Assembly: GCF_001411555.2 (NCBI RefSeq)
Contig: NC_049914.1
Span: forward strand, 9,314,273-9,378,272
Source of the DNA: Juglans regia
Lineage: Eukaryota; Streptophyta; Magnoliopsida; Fagales; Juglandaceae
Reading direction: 5' to 3'
Length of the DNA: 64,000 bases
A program made the position numbers and the translations under genes. The notes under the pieces are model-generated. The model did not search any database. It was not told the origin of the DNA and worked only from the letters and a program-made list of their open reading frames with translations. Positions 44,897-58,524 of this stretch are shown one piece after another. Position 1 is the first letter of the stretch. Every line of letters starts with the position of its first letter.

Positions 44897-47800
44897 ATGG
44901 AGGACGAGAAAGTAGCGCTGGTTCGGAGCCTCATCGATATAGTGAATGAGATTGCTTCGATCTCGGACTTCAGGTCTACGGTCAAGAAGCAGTACTGCAA
45001 TCTGGCTAGGAGGTTGAAGCTGTTGATCCCAATGTTCGAGGAGATTAGGGACATCAAAGAGGCGGTCCCGGAGGAGACCATCAAAGCTTTGTTTTCCATC
45101 AAGGAAGCTCTACAGTCGGCAAAAGACTTGCTCAGATTTGGTAGCGAAGGGAGCAAGATTTACCTGGTGCGTGCATTCCGTGAGTCTTTTGTTTTTTGAT
45201 TGCTCTTCTCCGTGGGTTCTTTAGGTTATGGGTGATTGGGGTTTTCCTTCCTGCTTGGTTGCTGGGAAAATGTTGGAAGGATAGAAAATATACTGTGATT
45301 TTGATTGCCAGTGCTGCCACTGGGCCTTCGTGCTACTAATTGGTTGCCCACAAGTGGAGGCTGTGCAAGCAGCCAAAACAGTTCTGGCAATTACATATAC
45401 ATTTCTAAAGAAATTTTGAAGATTGTTCTTGTTTTTTTTTTTGGTTTTGGATTTTGAAAATAAATTAGATTCAACTCGGTTTACAAAGTAGATGTGCCGG
45501 GCTAAGTTTCAAGGTGGTTTTTTGGTCTTTAGTCCTTTTAATTATATGAAATCGAGGCTTCAAGTTCTGAGTCTTTTTTCAATTGCTACATTTCCCAGCA
45601 ATTCAATGGAGTATGATTAGTGGTTGCTTTGAGAATTGGAGTAGCTTTGGCATCCCTCTCTGTTAGGGCTTTCCTCGGCATTTCATCATGTATGTTTACC
45701 ATATGTGCTCGCACAGTTTTTTGCTGAACTGAATACTTGGATAAAATGAAATTAAGTAGAGAACGGAACCAACTGAATCCGGATTCACCCTTTTGAGATC
45801 CAGCACAAAGGTCCTTGTATATTTCTTTTTGCGTTTTCAATTTGTTTTGAATTTTACCGATCAAAAAACAATTTGTTGATTTGAAATTTATATGAAGTTT
45901 TGCTCCAGCAACAATCTTAACGCTTAGATCCTTGAGTTTCTGCCTTAGTCAGAGTAATCTATCTATTAGCAGCAAGCCAGAAGTAGAGTACAATTTTTTT
46001 TTTTTTCTTTAGATAGTTAGATTATCTTCATGTTGGCTTTTATGAGTGTCCTTTTTCTTGTGTGCATTGTGAAGTTTTAAAAATTCTTTTATTGGCTGTT
46101 ATTGACTCCTTTTGACCTTCATTGTCTTTGTATTCTTGATTGTTCCCAGATTTATTATCTGAGAATGACCTTTTACCCTGTTATGTTTTATTATACCGTG
46201 TCTGCATTTCTGTCCCTGTAGTCCTACCGTCATGGAGATTGAGTTTAATTCTTAGTTATATTTGGAAGTAGTGAAAGCCTGGGCACCTGGTGCATGAGCT
46301 CGATGCCCCCACCGAATCGCATGAGAAGCAGACCTTGCCTTAATATGTACCCAGACAGCTAGCGCTCACATAGCTAGCTCTCCCGAGTTCAAAAGATTGG
46401 ATATATCATTTATATTTTTTGGGCCTTGTTGGAGTGTGTTCCTATCTATTAATAGGATTTTGATCCACATGACTGAATGCTATGAACTCACACCAAAATG
46501 AATGAAGTTCTCCGAAAAGCCTGCTTGTGGAGGATGACCTTCAAAGAATAAGAGGCGTAGGCAAAGTGTGGGGGATTTTTGTTATATAATTAGGGCATTT
46601 AGGTTTTCCATTTGATAATGGGCAGCTTTTCTGAAGGATTGTCTCAAATAGAATTATAAAACGAGGTAACTAGGAAGATTGTTACACTCCCCTTGTCTAT
46701 AAGGACCATCTAGAAAGCAGGTTGTTTCAGTGCATTCAAATAGAAAAACCTGACATGGATGTTCTAATAGGCCCCTTTATATCTTGCTAAGTATAATAGG
46801 TCCCTTTATACCTATAAAAAAAAGGTCCCTTTAAATCTTGCTAAATATTAGTTTTCCTTAACTTCCCTCTTGCATTTTCTGTTCTGATGTGATATATTTG
46901 GTGGGAATGTAATGCCCAGATCTTCACATATTGCAAGAGGATGGTGTTTGAGCCAAGAGCTTACTTTGCCCCTTAATTATTTGTAGGCTCTGTTGTATGT
47001 GTTTTTTTTCTTCCCCCAAATCTTGAGCACAGTCAAGCTTACTTTTTGTCCATCTGTGCTGTAAAATAGTAAGATTTTGCTGTCAAGAGAATGAAAGTGC
47101 TAATCAAATGATGGCTTGACCAAGGACATGTGTTGCTGCTCTGTCAAAGGTTATCATATTTTATTTTCCTCTTTTCTTTGAATTAACATTTGTTATGCTG
47201 CTTGCAGGTCTTAGAGAGGGAGCAAATAATGAATAAATTTCAAGAGGTGACAGCTCAACTGGAACAAGCTCTGAGTGGAGTTACCTATGAAAATCTTGAC
47301 ATATCTGACGAAGTTAAGGAACAGGTAGAGACCCGTACATTTCTAGTATCATTCTTTTGGGTAATTACCGAGGACCTGCGCATAGTAGTTCGCTTTCTTT
47401 ATTTCTCTATATTTCCTAATTATTCACTCTCGATGCATTATATACCTGATATTGATCTGAGGAGTCTGTTTCGAAGATCAAAAGAAAAACAAACATAATA
47501 CCTTCAAATGGGTTCTCAGTAAAACTTATTTAGCCCCATTATTGGTATGTCATTTGACCTAAAGGAGCATCTTGGTCTCTTTGTTTAATGATGTTTTGGT
47601 CTTTTCCTATGCTCTGTTTAAACTCTATGTCCAGGTTGAACTTGTCCTTGCTCAGTTCAGAAGAGCCAAAGGAAGGGTTGATGCTCCCGATGTTGAGCTT
47701 TATGAGGATCTCTTATCTCTTTACAACAAGGGCAATGATGCAGCAACAGATCTAGCTGTCCTAAGGAGATTAGCTGAAAAGTTACAATTAATGGGAATAG

Positions 47801-49687
47801 CTGACCTAACACAAGAGTCACTAGCTTTGCATGAAATGGTTGCTGCCAGTGGGGGAGATCCTGGGGAGAGCATTGAGAAGATGTCAATGCTACTGAAGAA
47901 AATCAAGGATTTTGTGCAAACAGAAAACCCTGACATGGATGCTCCTCCCAGAGAAAATATTCTTCCTCCGAGCTGCAGTGGACAAGCATCCAATGACAAA
48001 AATCACAAGGCCCCAGTTATACCAGAAGATTTCCGCTGTCCAATATCCCTGGAGTTGATGACAGATCCTGTCATTGTTTCAACAGGGCAGGTATGCACCC
48101 TGGCTCTTGCTCTTTGATACCAATTCAATTCCCATAGAGTGCCCCCACGTCCAGTCATGATTGGATGAAACTAGAAGTTGAGGGCACTGCCTTCTTTTCT
48201 TTTTTGCATGATTATAAAAGTGCTAGTAGAATCCACATTGAACTTGGCCACAATTGTTAGTTACTGAAATTGGCTTCTTCGCATCCAATCCTGTAGTTGG
48301 AAATGATCAGTGCAGATTGGCCAGAGTTACTTTTTCCTGGCTGCTCAGAAACTACCTTTCTCTTTTTTATGAGCATCAGAAACTACCCTTCATATTTGGA
48401 GTCCAGAAACTTATTGAGAGATGTATAAAAAAGCTACCTGTGGCTTTACTTCACAACCTGGACAAATGTCTCATAAATGTGAAGACTAGATGTTTGTATA
48501 CGCATCCTGCTACCATTAATTTCTAACAGGTTTTGTTTTCTCTGCTGTAGACCTATGAACGATCCTGCATTGAGAAGTGGCTGGATGGAGGGCATGGGAC
48601 ATGTCCAAAGACACAACAGACCCTCTCTAGCACTGTGTTGACACCCAACTATGTTTTACGTAGCCTCATAGCTCAATGGTGTGAGACAAATGGCATTGAA
48701 CCACCAAAACGACCCAGTAATTCTAGAGCCAGTAAAACGACATCTGCCTGTACACCTGCTGAACGTACTAAGATTGAAATTCTCCTTCGGAAGCTTGCAT
48801 CCAACAACCCTGAAGACAAGCAATCCGCTGCAGCCGAGATCCGCCTTCTTGCCAAGCGAAATGCAGATAACCGTGTGGCCATTGCTGAAGCTGGTGCAAT
48901 CCCTCTTCTCGTTGGCCTCCTTTTAACAGCTGACTCCCGTACCCAAGAGCATGCGGTGACAGCACTACTTAACCTCTCCATATGTGAGGACAATAAAGGA
49001 AGCATCATATCGTATGGGGCAGTTCCTGGTATAGTTCATGTGCTCAGGAAGGGGAGCATGGAAGCACGGGAAAATGCAGCAGCTACCCTTTTCAGCCTCT
49101 CTGTCGTGGATGAAAATAAGATTAGAATTGGTAATTCTGGAGCCATCCCTCCACTTGTGACACTACTGAGTGAAGGAACGCAGAGGGGTAAGAAGGATGC
49201 TGCGACAGCACTTTTCAACCTGTGCATTTACCAAGGGAACAAAGGAAAGGCGGTGAGAGCAGGTGTTGTTCCGACATTGATGCGGCTCCTAACAGAACCG
49301 GGAGGAGGAATGGTGGATGAGGCAATGGCCATTTTAGCAATACTGGCTAGCCATCCTGAAGGTAAAGCTGCCATTGGATCTGCAGAGGCAGTACCAGTAT
49401 TGGTAGAGGTTATTGCGAGTGGATCCCCCAGGAATAGAGAGAATGCAGCTGCAGTTTTGGTGCACCTTTGCGCTGGAGACCAACAACATCTCGTAGAGGC
49501 CAAAGAGCTTGGAGTTAAGGGTCCACTGGTGGATTTGGCACAAAATGGCACAGACAGGGGCAAGCGAAAGGCTGCACAGTTGCTAGAGCGTATGAGCAGG
49601 TTTGATGAGCAACAGAAGCAGGCTCAGGCAGAAGCTCAGACGGAGCAGTCACAGGCATCCTCTACGACTGATGCCGATGATAGCTGA
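44897..49687 (+). CDS. PUB13: PUB13-like U-box/ARM-repeat E3 ubiquitin ligase, 4 exons, 659 aa
   Basis: Exons are 44897-45166, 47208-47324, 47635-48090 and 48551-49687; all introns are GT-AG and phase 0 (2041, 310 and 460 bp). Residues 1-230 form the U-box N-terminal domain ([35 protein letters not shown]). The U-box is at about 259-332 ([20 protein letters not shown], then [20 protein letters not shown]). ARM repeats follow from about 375 to 630 ([49 protein letters not shown]). The tail is Gln/Ala-rich. Arabidopsis PUB13 has nearly the same length, start and exon content as I recall it. That protein ubiquitinates immune receptors such as FLS2 and restrains cell death and flowering; the same role here is inference. 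PUB14 is the next best name, but the MEDEKV-type start favours PUB13. No damage is seen. Confidence 0.95.
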
Positions 49688-50397
49688 GGTTTTTATTTTC
49701 ACTCGCTTACATGTTTTTATTTTCCCTTTTGGGTTCTTTTAAGATATTGAAAGGGGAGGGGCTTTGCTTCGGAGGGAAAGGTGGAAGATCACCTACCCCA
49801 TCTGTAAGTTATTCGTTTGTGTTTGGACTGAGGACCTTATTTTGAAGAGAGATTGAAAGAGCCTTAATTCAATAGGTAGGGGGAGAAACACAAAGGAGAA
49901 GGAAAGGGCTGAGATGTATATGACATATATGGGAAATATACCACTGTAACATGTACGACTGCAATCATCCTCGGTTTTTAATGAAGAGATGTTTCCTGTA
50001 TGCAAATCCAGTCAACCATGTGTTCTTGGAGTGACTACTACTTTTTCAGAAAAAGGTACCAACTAGAGTTTCGATTGAAACTCATTTCATCTCAAATAAT
50101 GTGGGATCTTTTGGGTATTACAGGATACGCTAGTTGCTTATACGAAAATTTTAAATATGATCACAAGTAGATAGAATGCTGGTCTGAGTTAAAAAGAAAA
50201 GAAAAGAAAAGATAGAGTGCTGGCCTAATCAGAATCGTTAGGTCGGATATTATCAAACTTTGGGCTGGAATTTTGTATTCATAGAAAGAGGCCCATTAAT
50301 CATTTTCAATGTTCGGCCCGGTTAATCTCATATTCAGACTCTGCTGAATTCTAAGCAATTTGTAGCCCAAGACCTCAGATACCTAGAACTACAAGCA
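49688..50397. other. PUB13-like 3' UTR and short intergenic stretch
   Basis: The first 300 bases are T/G-rich 3' UTR, ending near 49980-50010 where AATGAAGAG could act as a weak polyadenylation signal. The remainder holds nothing recognisable and ends at the hAT target duplication. Confidence 0.45.
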
Positions 50398-50405
50398 GCT
50401 TCGTT
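50398..50405 (+). repeat. 8-bp hAT target duplication, left copy (GCTTCGTT)
   Basis: Compare GCTTCATT at 62873-62880: 7 of 8 bases identical, the difference being a G/A transition. Confidence 0.85.
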
Positions 50406-51431
50406 TAGGGGTGCTACTCGCCCCGTAGCCCCTTCCCCGCCTCCTGCCCTCGCATGGGCAGGGGTGGAAATTTTTTCCCCACAATTTGCCCCCATCCATG
50501 CTGGGGTGGGGTATCCTGTCCGCTGCACAGGGTGTAAGGGTGGACCTCCATTTGTCCGCCTCCTGCCCCCCACTGAGTTTAGTATTTTGGCTCAAAATGG
50601 TCCAAAAACACATTCAAACATGCTTTTGAGTTCAAAATTTAAATACAAAAATAAATATATTTAAAAACTGAAAACAAAAAATAAATTATATGAATAGAAA
50701 CTATTAACTATATATTAAGTTTCAACTAATACTATTAAGTATTAACTAATAATCAGCATTAAGACACTAAACTATTACAATTATACAAATTAAGATAACT
50801 AATAAACTATTACAATATTACAAACTCATCTAAAAATAAATAGTAAATATTACAAATTGTTCTATTAACTATTATAGCAATATTACAATTAATTGTAAAT
50901 TAACAAAATCATAACATTTCAAATTTGATCAATTTGGGATGACGGTGAGTTCACTGAGTTGTGTCGACTGCTGTGAAACTATGAGAATTGAGATCATAAA
51001 ACCTGCAATATTAATAAGTTAAAAATAAAATAAAATAGAATTATAAAGTTATAAATATGAAACAAAAACTTAAAATACAAAATATTAACAGTACTAACCA
51101 AGATGAGATTGAGTCATTAAGATGAAGATGAATATAAATCATTGGATCCTTAGGATTAGGATTCAGCATATGTAATTAAGACTATAAAAGCTAAAAAACA
51201 TACAAGCAAAATAATTAGATACTAAATATAAAATTATAAATGCAAACAATAATCAATGGACAAATTGTGTAAACCATGACAAATTGGCAATAGTAGGTCA
51301 AATACACACAAAGTCATACTGCAGCGGAGGTACCCATAAACGCCGTCTTATATATCACTACAACAATTAAATTTGATATTAATACCGATTAAATGAAAAT
51401 AAATAAATTAATTAAAATAAGAAAATGAAAT

Positions 51432-53536
51432 TCAACTCCCACGATTACCAGATCCAGGCTGATCACAACTCTCCTCCTCAACGTCGGCCTCCTCATAGCT
51501 AAGAATATCTAGAACATGAATTAGAGTCCCCGTGATCCAATTTTGTATGCAAATCAAAACCTCCATAGTGGTAGGAGCTAATGAACTCCGGAATGAATTC
51601 AATACGTGCCCTCCAGTGCTAAAAACCAACTTTGAGGCTACGATGCTAATAGGGATGGCCAAAATACTGTAGGCTATCTCTCTAAGGACGAGATACTTCA
51701 CGACATTCACCTTCCACCAATCTAATATATCAAAGTCTCGTGCAAATGGTTGAAACTCCGCTGCCAAGTATCTGTCTATCTCTAACTGAGCCTATGTAGA
51801 ACTCCGGACGAAGGGGTTCTGCTCCAACCTCTCATCAATCTAATCTATGTCTTTTCCCAACCCCAGCTTTTGGAATTGGTGGGGAGGATAGGTCTAGGTG
51901 CCGCAATATTACCACCCCGCAAGACGGTAAACTCATCAAAGAATCTACCAAGGGTTTCCCTAACTCTTGCTGCAATATGCTCTGCCCATGCTTACCCGTA
52001 TGCAATTTTCAATTCATATACCAGGCCATCCACCTTAAACTAAGGGTCAACAACAACAGCTACATATAACAAAATATTAGCCCTAGTGAAATCTCCCCAA
52101 TACTTGTCGTACTTTGTCCTCATAATCAATGCCATCTCTCGAAACCTAATGTGACCACCCGGGACCATGTCATCTAATTCTTCTTTTATCCTACATATTT
52201 TCTAACAAAAATGATGGGATATAGGATACAAAGTTTCAGATAGTATCGTGGTGACCTTGTAGAAAAGCCTAAAAAAATCTACGAAAATAGATACAACTTC
52301 TCAATCATCATCCATAAGCTTCCCCAATCCCACGTGATCATCAAAATATTTAACATATTGAATGTCTTCATCACCCAATAATGCAAATGCCAACTTTTAT
52401 TCTTGGGCCGCCTTCAACATCGAAAATGTTGAGTTCCATCGCATAGGCATATTAGTAAAAAAGGCTTTTCTTGGATGTTAGGCCCCCAGACCTCGCAACA
52501 ACCTTAAATTTCTTCAATCTCGAAGGAGAAGATCTCATCCATCTCAAAGCAGCCCTAACTCGAGCAATTGAGTCATGAAGATCCCTCAAACCATCAGTGA
52601 CAATAAGATTCAAAATATATGTCGCAAATCTCATATGCAAACACTCACTACCTATGATTGTCTTATTTGCCTCTTTAAGATATGTCTAAAATGTCCAAAT
52701 GCAATATTGTTAGACGAAACATTATCAACTGTGATTGTAACAACTCGTGTCAACCCCCACTCCTTTATTGCAGCCTCCAAGGCTCTCACAATCGTCTCAC
52801 CTTTATGATCGATAATTTGATAAAATTTTATAATTTTCTTGTGCAATATCTAATCACAATCAACAAAATGCACAATCAAAGACATATGATTATAATTTTG
52901 AACTTATGTCCAAGTATCGGTGGTGAGACAAACAAATTGACCCGCTAATTGACTCATTAACTTCTCTTTTCCAGACTAATAATGTTTTTTTACATCCTTT
53001 GCCACCGTGTGGCGAGAAGGAAGATTAAATCTTTGTTTCAAGTAGTGAGAATGTGCTTAGAACCCTTTCCCATAAACAACTTGAAAATGTAGCTCGTCCA
53101 TGATGACCATACGAGCTAGGTGTATCCTACACTCATCGGGATCATACTTAGTATACTCCCTCGACGTTGCACTCCCACTACTCCTATTCGCCATTTGTTT
53201 AAGTCCAATCGCCAGTCTAGATTGACTTTTCTCTTGTAATGATATTAATATTGGACTTTTTTGGCATTGCTCTTCTAAGTGCACCTTTAATTGTGAGGTA
53301 CCATGTTTTCTATAGTAGCATCCATAAATTTTACCATAGTGGTTACACTTGGTTTGGAGATTATTGGGGTCACCACCCTTTAATTTAGTGAAATGAGACC
53401 AAACTATGAAAGCGGATTTCTTGCTAGGCTTAGGGGCGGGGTAAGGTTCCGTAGGCGTATGTGAAGGTGTTGGTCAAGGAGTAGGAGTAGAAATAGGGGT
53501 AGGGGAGCTCGCACTAGAATCTGCCGGATTTTCCAT
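51432..53536 (-). pseudogene. hAT (Ac-like, BED-type) transposase, degenerate
   Basis: Read on the minus strand. Near the N-terminus, after a Pro/Ser/Thr-rich stretch from an ATG at 53534-53536, is a BED zinc-finger region (VWSHFTKLKGGDPNNL, then GTSQLKVHLEEQC). Its second zinc-binding Cys is replaced (KCNHYGK). The middle has segments of the RNase H-like fold (IIDHKGETIVRALEAAIKEW; TVDNVSSNNIAFGH). The C-terminus is a clear hATC dimerisation domain (FDILDWWKVN, AIPISIVASKLVFSTGG, RSSLAPTTMEVLICIQNWI) ending at 51432. The pieces are separated by stop codons and frameshifts; one stop falls in the Pro-rich leader at about 53474. The gene is therefore dead, although about 700 codons of it can be followed. 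It would have encoded the cut-and-paste enzyme of the surrounding element. Confidence 0.88.
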
Positions 53537-53706
53537 GAACTCAAGTAAACCACAAATTTGAAATTATAGCAAACATGACAACATGCCAAATAAATAACAT
53601 CCAAGTATTAATTTTTAATATCCAAGTATTAAATATGAAAAAGAATCAAGATTATGCTACTTGTAAAAGATTGTGCTATTATTTTAATACTTCTTACATC
53701 TGTTAT
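53537..53706. other. hAT 5' region adjoining the retrotransposon, with its TSD
   Basis: Non-coding hAT sequence. The last five bases GTTAT (53702-53706) correspond to TTTAT at 61796-61800, a 5-bp target duplication with one mismatch. Confidence 0.6.
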
Positions 53707-54939
53707 TGTTGAACCCAATGTTTCAAGCCTCATATAATTATATGTCAACATATGGACTTTGATGATAACAAATGAATTAAAACATAAAAGAATCTCAAAC
53801 TCAAGTTGTCTATACAATGAAGCCAAGCACATCAATGAACCAAGAGCTCAAAATTAAGCTTGTCTCATAAAGCATCAAATTGCATTTTCCACATGTGCAT
53901 GACATATTTAAAAATTAAAATTTTGAATTTTGAATTTTTGAAATATGTTTGATTGTCATCTTTCACATGTGCATGACATGATTAAAAGTTTGAATTTTAA
54001 AAATTTGAAACATGATTAATTATTATCTTTCACATGTGCATGTTTTGTTTGAAAATTTTGAAAAGTGAATGATGTTATCTTTAACAATTGCGAAAAGTAA
54101 AACTTTAATTTGAAGATTTAAAAAAGTGAATGATGTTATCTTTGACAATTATGAAAAGTGAAACTTTGATTTGAAAATTTTGAAAAATGAATGATGTTGT
54201 CTTTACCAATTGCAAAAATGAAAAACTTTTATTTGAAAATTTTGAAAAGTGAGTTGTGCTCCTTTTTGACATGTGAATTTTTTAAATTTGAAAATGAAGT
54301 CTCATATGTCTATAAATAGCTCAATTGAGATCTTAAAAGTTAGAACACAATAACATAACAACAAGAGCATACATACATCAATCGCAAGTTTTACAACATC
54401 CATTCAAAACTTTCAGTCTCTCTTCTCTAAGCATTGAGCCTTAACCCATATTCATTTTGAGAGAGATATAGTTTATGTTGTATTGTTCTTATTTCACTCA
54501 TTGAGGAGTGTTTTCTAATAATCTACCCACTATCAGCTCTTGTATCAGTAAAATGATGTGTATAACCCTAGTGTGTGTAGAAGGGGCTCTACATAGGAAA
54601 TAGTTGAATCACCACATGTAAGGTGATTGCAAGTGTAGAGGGTGTTCTACACAGATTATTTGTCGCGGTACTACTCAAAGGTGTAATAGGTTTCTATCTC
54701 CACCTGAAAAAGGTTGAATGGTGAATTTGGAAATTCTCAAGGGGTAGCTTGAGGCGAAGACATAGGCAGTGAGGCTGAACCTCATTAAAATACTGAGTTT
54801 GCTTCTCTCTTAGCCTTACTCCTTATATTTATTGCTGCTTCGTATTTTGCTCATATTTTGTATTATGCATTTGGTTTATAATTGTTAATTTTTAAATACA
54901 ACCGAATTCACCCCTATTGTGTTAGTCATCTGGGCAACA
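53707..54939 (+). repeat. 5' LTR of the Copia element (1233 bp)
   Basis: Starts TGTTGAACCC and ends GGGCAACA. Contains three full copies of an approximately 61-bp repeat (about 54048-54240) and a TATAAATAGCTC box at 54311, which could be its promoter. Confidence 0.88.
54048..54240. repeat. 61-bp tandem repeat in the 5' LTR, three units plus a partial
   Basis: Each unit begins TTTGAAAATTTTGAAAAGTG or close to it and continues AATGATGTTATCTTTGAC. The 3' LTR has four units. Confidence 0.8.
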
Positions 54940-54941
54940 AT

Positions 54942-54953
54942 TGGTAACAGAGC
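54942..54953 (+). other. Primer-binding site of the Copia element
   Basis: TGGTAACAGAGC, one base off the standard TGGTATCAGAGC complement of initiator tRNA-Met, two bases after the LTR. Confidence 0.8.
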
Positions 54954-54987
54954 AACTATATTTAGATTTAAGATCTTTTGGCTAACA

Positions 54988-56016
54988 TTGCAGCTACATT
55001 TGGTGAAGGCCAATCTAGCAGTCGACCTCCACTATTTTGTGGAGACAATTACACGTTCTGAAAAGCTAGAATGAGAATTTTCCTTCAATTTCAAAGTCGA
55101 AAATTTTGGAAATACATTATAAATGGACCTTATATTCCAACAAAAGTTGTTGATGGAGTAAAGGTCAAAAAGGAAGAAAAAATGTTCAATCGTGAAGACG
55201 ATATAATTACAACATTGAATTCAACGGCTATGAATCTCCTATATAATTTGCTAAATGGGAATGAGTTCAATAGAATAATGACTTCTAAGACGCAAAGGAA
55301 ATTTGGAAAAACTTGGAAGTTACTTATGAATGAATTTTGCAAGTCAATGAATCAAAAATTTATATTCTTACTCATGAATATGAAATGTTTAAAATGAATG
55401 ATGATGAATCTATTTCTAGTATGTACACTTGTTTCACTAACATCATAAATAGCTTGACAGCTCTCGGCAAAGCTATTCAAATGTGGAGATAGTAAGATAA
55501 ATTCTCAACTCTCTGCCAAAATGTTGGGAATAAAAAGTGATAACGATTCTTGAAGCTAGAGATCTCAAGAAATTCGAAATAAATGAACTCATCGGATCAC
55601 TTACCACCCACGAGTACACATTGAAAAGTGCAGAAGAAGAAGGAAAGCTAAAGAAGAGCTTGGTAGTTAAAACTATTCCTCATGAAAGCGAAAGTGATGA
55701 AGATGAGGAAAGTGATGACAAAGATGAAGAAGTTGCAATGATAACAAGGAGAATTAAAAGACTTATAAAGAGAAATAAAGCTCCTTCAAGGAAATCTTTC
55801 AAAATGTTTTCCAAGAAAAATACTGGTAAAAATGACTCTTTAACTTGTTATAAATGCAATAAGCCTAGACATATCAAGGTGGATTGTCTTCTGCTAAATA
55901 AAGATCGAAACAAGGACAAGAAAGTAATGAAAGCTACATGGGATGATGATTCAACTAGCTCAAACAACGAAACATGCAATAGATCGGGAATCTACAAATC
56001 TTTGTCTTATGGTTAA
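54988..56016 (+). pseudogene. Copia gag remnant with CCHC zinc knuckle
   Basis: The N-terminal part reads SSSRPPLFCGDNYTF, then a stop where Trp is expected, then KARMRIFLQFQ, the usual start of plant Copia gag. A second segment (55537-56016) is acidic and then basic and holds the RNA-binding knuckle CYKCNKPRHIKVDC (C-x2-C-x4-H-x4-C). At least one frameshift and several stops separate the segments. In a working element gag would form the particle that packages the RNA. A Lys/Glu-rich coiled-coil-like stretch continues in another frame at about 56060-56330. Confidence 0.85.
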
Positions 56017-56699
56017 AGATGACCTCGAGGTAACATATCTTGATAATATTGAAAATCCTTCATATGATGAATTGTAAAATGTCTTAGAAGAATTATATGA
56101 GGAACTTGAAAAATTAGGTATTAAATATATAACTTTGAAAAATAAAAATTCTTCTTTAACAAACGAACTTGATATTTTAAGAAAAGAAAACATCATTTCA
56201 AAAGATGAAAAACATGACTTGAAGAAGAAAGTGACTAATTTAGAAAATATTGTTGAAAACTTTACGAACGGAAAAAGAAATTTTGAAAAACTTCTTGATA
56301 GTCAAATATGTTTTTTTATAGGGCAGGCTTGGGAAAATGCCAAAACAAAAATACAAACCTTATAAAAACTTTTTTGATAATCTTTCTAAATCAAAATATA
56401 GTATTCAATTTTTTTTTCATAAAAGTAAATTTCTCAAAGAAAGATACTATTACAGGTATTAAAGTTCTTCATAAATGCCACATGCTATATGTAATTTTTG
56501 TAATAGAAATAATCATAATTATCATGCTTGTCCTATTAGACGAAAACATACAATGACTATTAGGGCCATATGGGTACCTAAAAATCTTGTTTATTCTAAT
56601 ACTAATAAATGAATGACTTGAAGAACTTGAGTACCAAGAAAAATAATTTTAATTGTTTTTGTTGGTATGCATGAAGTCTTCCATTAACAAAAAACAAAT

Positions 56700-58470
56700 G
56701 ATTTTTAGATTGTGGATGTTCAACACACATGACGGGAGATAAGGCTAAGTTCATTGATCTTACATCTAAAGAAGAAGGATACGTGACATTTGGAGACATC
56801 AAGAAAGATCATCAAAACTTAATGCAAGATGCAACCAAACAGTAGAAACTTGTGAAAGGTCATCCAGTGGAACAAATTCTAGGAGAACCTTCACGAGTTG
56901 TAAATACTCGATCATCTTTTAGAAATATTTGCAATTATATTGTTTTTCTATTTCAGATTGAACCCAAAAATATTGATAAAGCACTTATTGATGAATCTTG
57001 GATTCTAGCTATGGAAGAAGAGTTAAAATCAATTTGAAATAAATGATGTCTGAACACTTGTTTCTAGACCCAAAAATCATACTATTATTGGAACATAATA
57101 GATTTTTAAAAATAAGAAAAATGAGTCTGGAATCATCAATAGAAACAAGACTCGATTTGTAGCCCAATGTTTCAATCAAGGAGAATGAATTGATTATGAT
57201 GAGACATATGCGCCGGTCGCAAGATTAGAAGCTATTCGAATGCTACTTGCTTATACTTGTTATAAAGATTTCAAACATTTTCAAATGGATGTTATAAATA
57301 CTTTTTTAAATGGTTTTATAAATGAAGAGGTATATATTGAGCAACATCTAGGTTTTGAAAATCATATTTCTCCAAATTATGTTTTCAAGCTCACAAAAGT
57401 ATTATATGGACTCAAACAAGCCCCTAGAGCTTAGTATGAGAGACTTAGTGGTTTCTTGATTATAAAAGATTTTTCAGGAGGAAAAATCGATACAACCATT
57501 TTCATTAAATATGAAAATAATGATATTTGTTTTATTCAGATTTATGTGGATGATATAATATTTGGTGCTACTAATGAAAATGTGTCAAGTTTTTGCTAAG
57601 AGTATGCAGGAAGAATTTGAAATAAGCATGATGGAATAACTTAACTTCTTTATTGAATTGCAAATCAAGTAAGCAAAAAGTGAAAAATTAATTAATCAAT
57701 CAAAATATATCAAAGAATTATTCAAAAATTATGGGATAGAATGTACGAAGGAAATTGGAACACCAACGAGTCCATCCACCAAATTTGACAAGGATGAAAC
57801 CGGTAAGCCAGTTGACTCAAATGTATATCGAGGTATGATTGGTAGTCTATTATATTTGACAGCCAATAGATAAGATATTATGTTCAGTGTATGCTTATGT
57901 GCACATTTTCAATAATCTCCAAAAGAATCTCATTTGATTGCAGTTAAGCGCATTCTGAGATATCTTTTTGATACAATTGACTTAGGGTTATGGTGTCCCA
58001 AGCATAATTCTTACGATCTAATTAGCTACTCAGATGCAAATTATGCTAGTTGCAAAGTTGATAAATAAAAAACACTAGTGAAACATGTCATTTCTTAGGT
58101 CATGTACTTGTCTCATGGTTTAGTAAGAAACAAAATTCTGTTGCATTATCCACTGTTGAGGTAGAATATATTGCTGCAGGTAGTTGTTGTGCACAAGCTC
58201 TTTGCATGAAACAACAACTTGAGGATTTTAAACTCATGTACAATCACATTCCAATAAAATCTAATAATACAAGTGCTATAAATCTTTCAAAGAACCCAAT
58301 ACAACATTCTAGAACTATGCATATTGAGATTAGATGTCATTTTCTTTGAGATCATGTGCAGAAAGACGATATTGTATTAGAGTTCACAAGCACTCACAAT
58401 CAGTTGGCAGACATTTTCACAAAATCTCTGCCAGAAGATAGACTATGCATGATTAGAAGAGAAATATGAA
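56700..58470 (+). pseudogene. Copia pol remnant: protease, reverse transcriptase, RNase H; integrase absent
   Basis: At about 56707 is the protease core, LDCGCSTHMTGD, where the usual catalytic D-S-G reads D-C-G. Within about 100 bases the sequence passes to the pre-RT leader (GHPVEQILGEPSRVVNTRSS, 56858), so the GAG-pre-integrase zinc finger and integrase core, normally over a kilobase, are missing. Reverse transcriptase follows (DYDETYAPVARLEAIRMLLA; FQMDVINTFLNGF; YGLKQAPRA; IYVDDIIFGATNE with the catalytic YVDD). RNase H lies at about 58020-58440 (VSWFSKKQNSVALSTVEVEY; NQLADIFTKSLPEDRL). Many stops and frameshifts make it inactive. Confidence 0.88.
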
Positions 58471-58524
58471 TGATGCATGCCATGAATATCTATTAAATAT
58501 TTTTATTTTATTATCTCAAATGAC

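Noticed and set aside
46270..46430. SINE-like stretch in PUB13 intron 1
   Set aside because: A phrase CCCGAGTTCAAAAGATTGG resembles a B box, but no A box at proper distance, A-tail or target duplication was found.
52575..52948. Plus-strand frames opposite the hAT transposase
   Set aside because: Shadows of the minus-strand transposase remnants, which carry the recognisable domain patterns.
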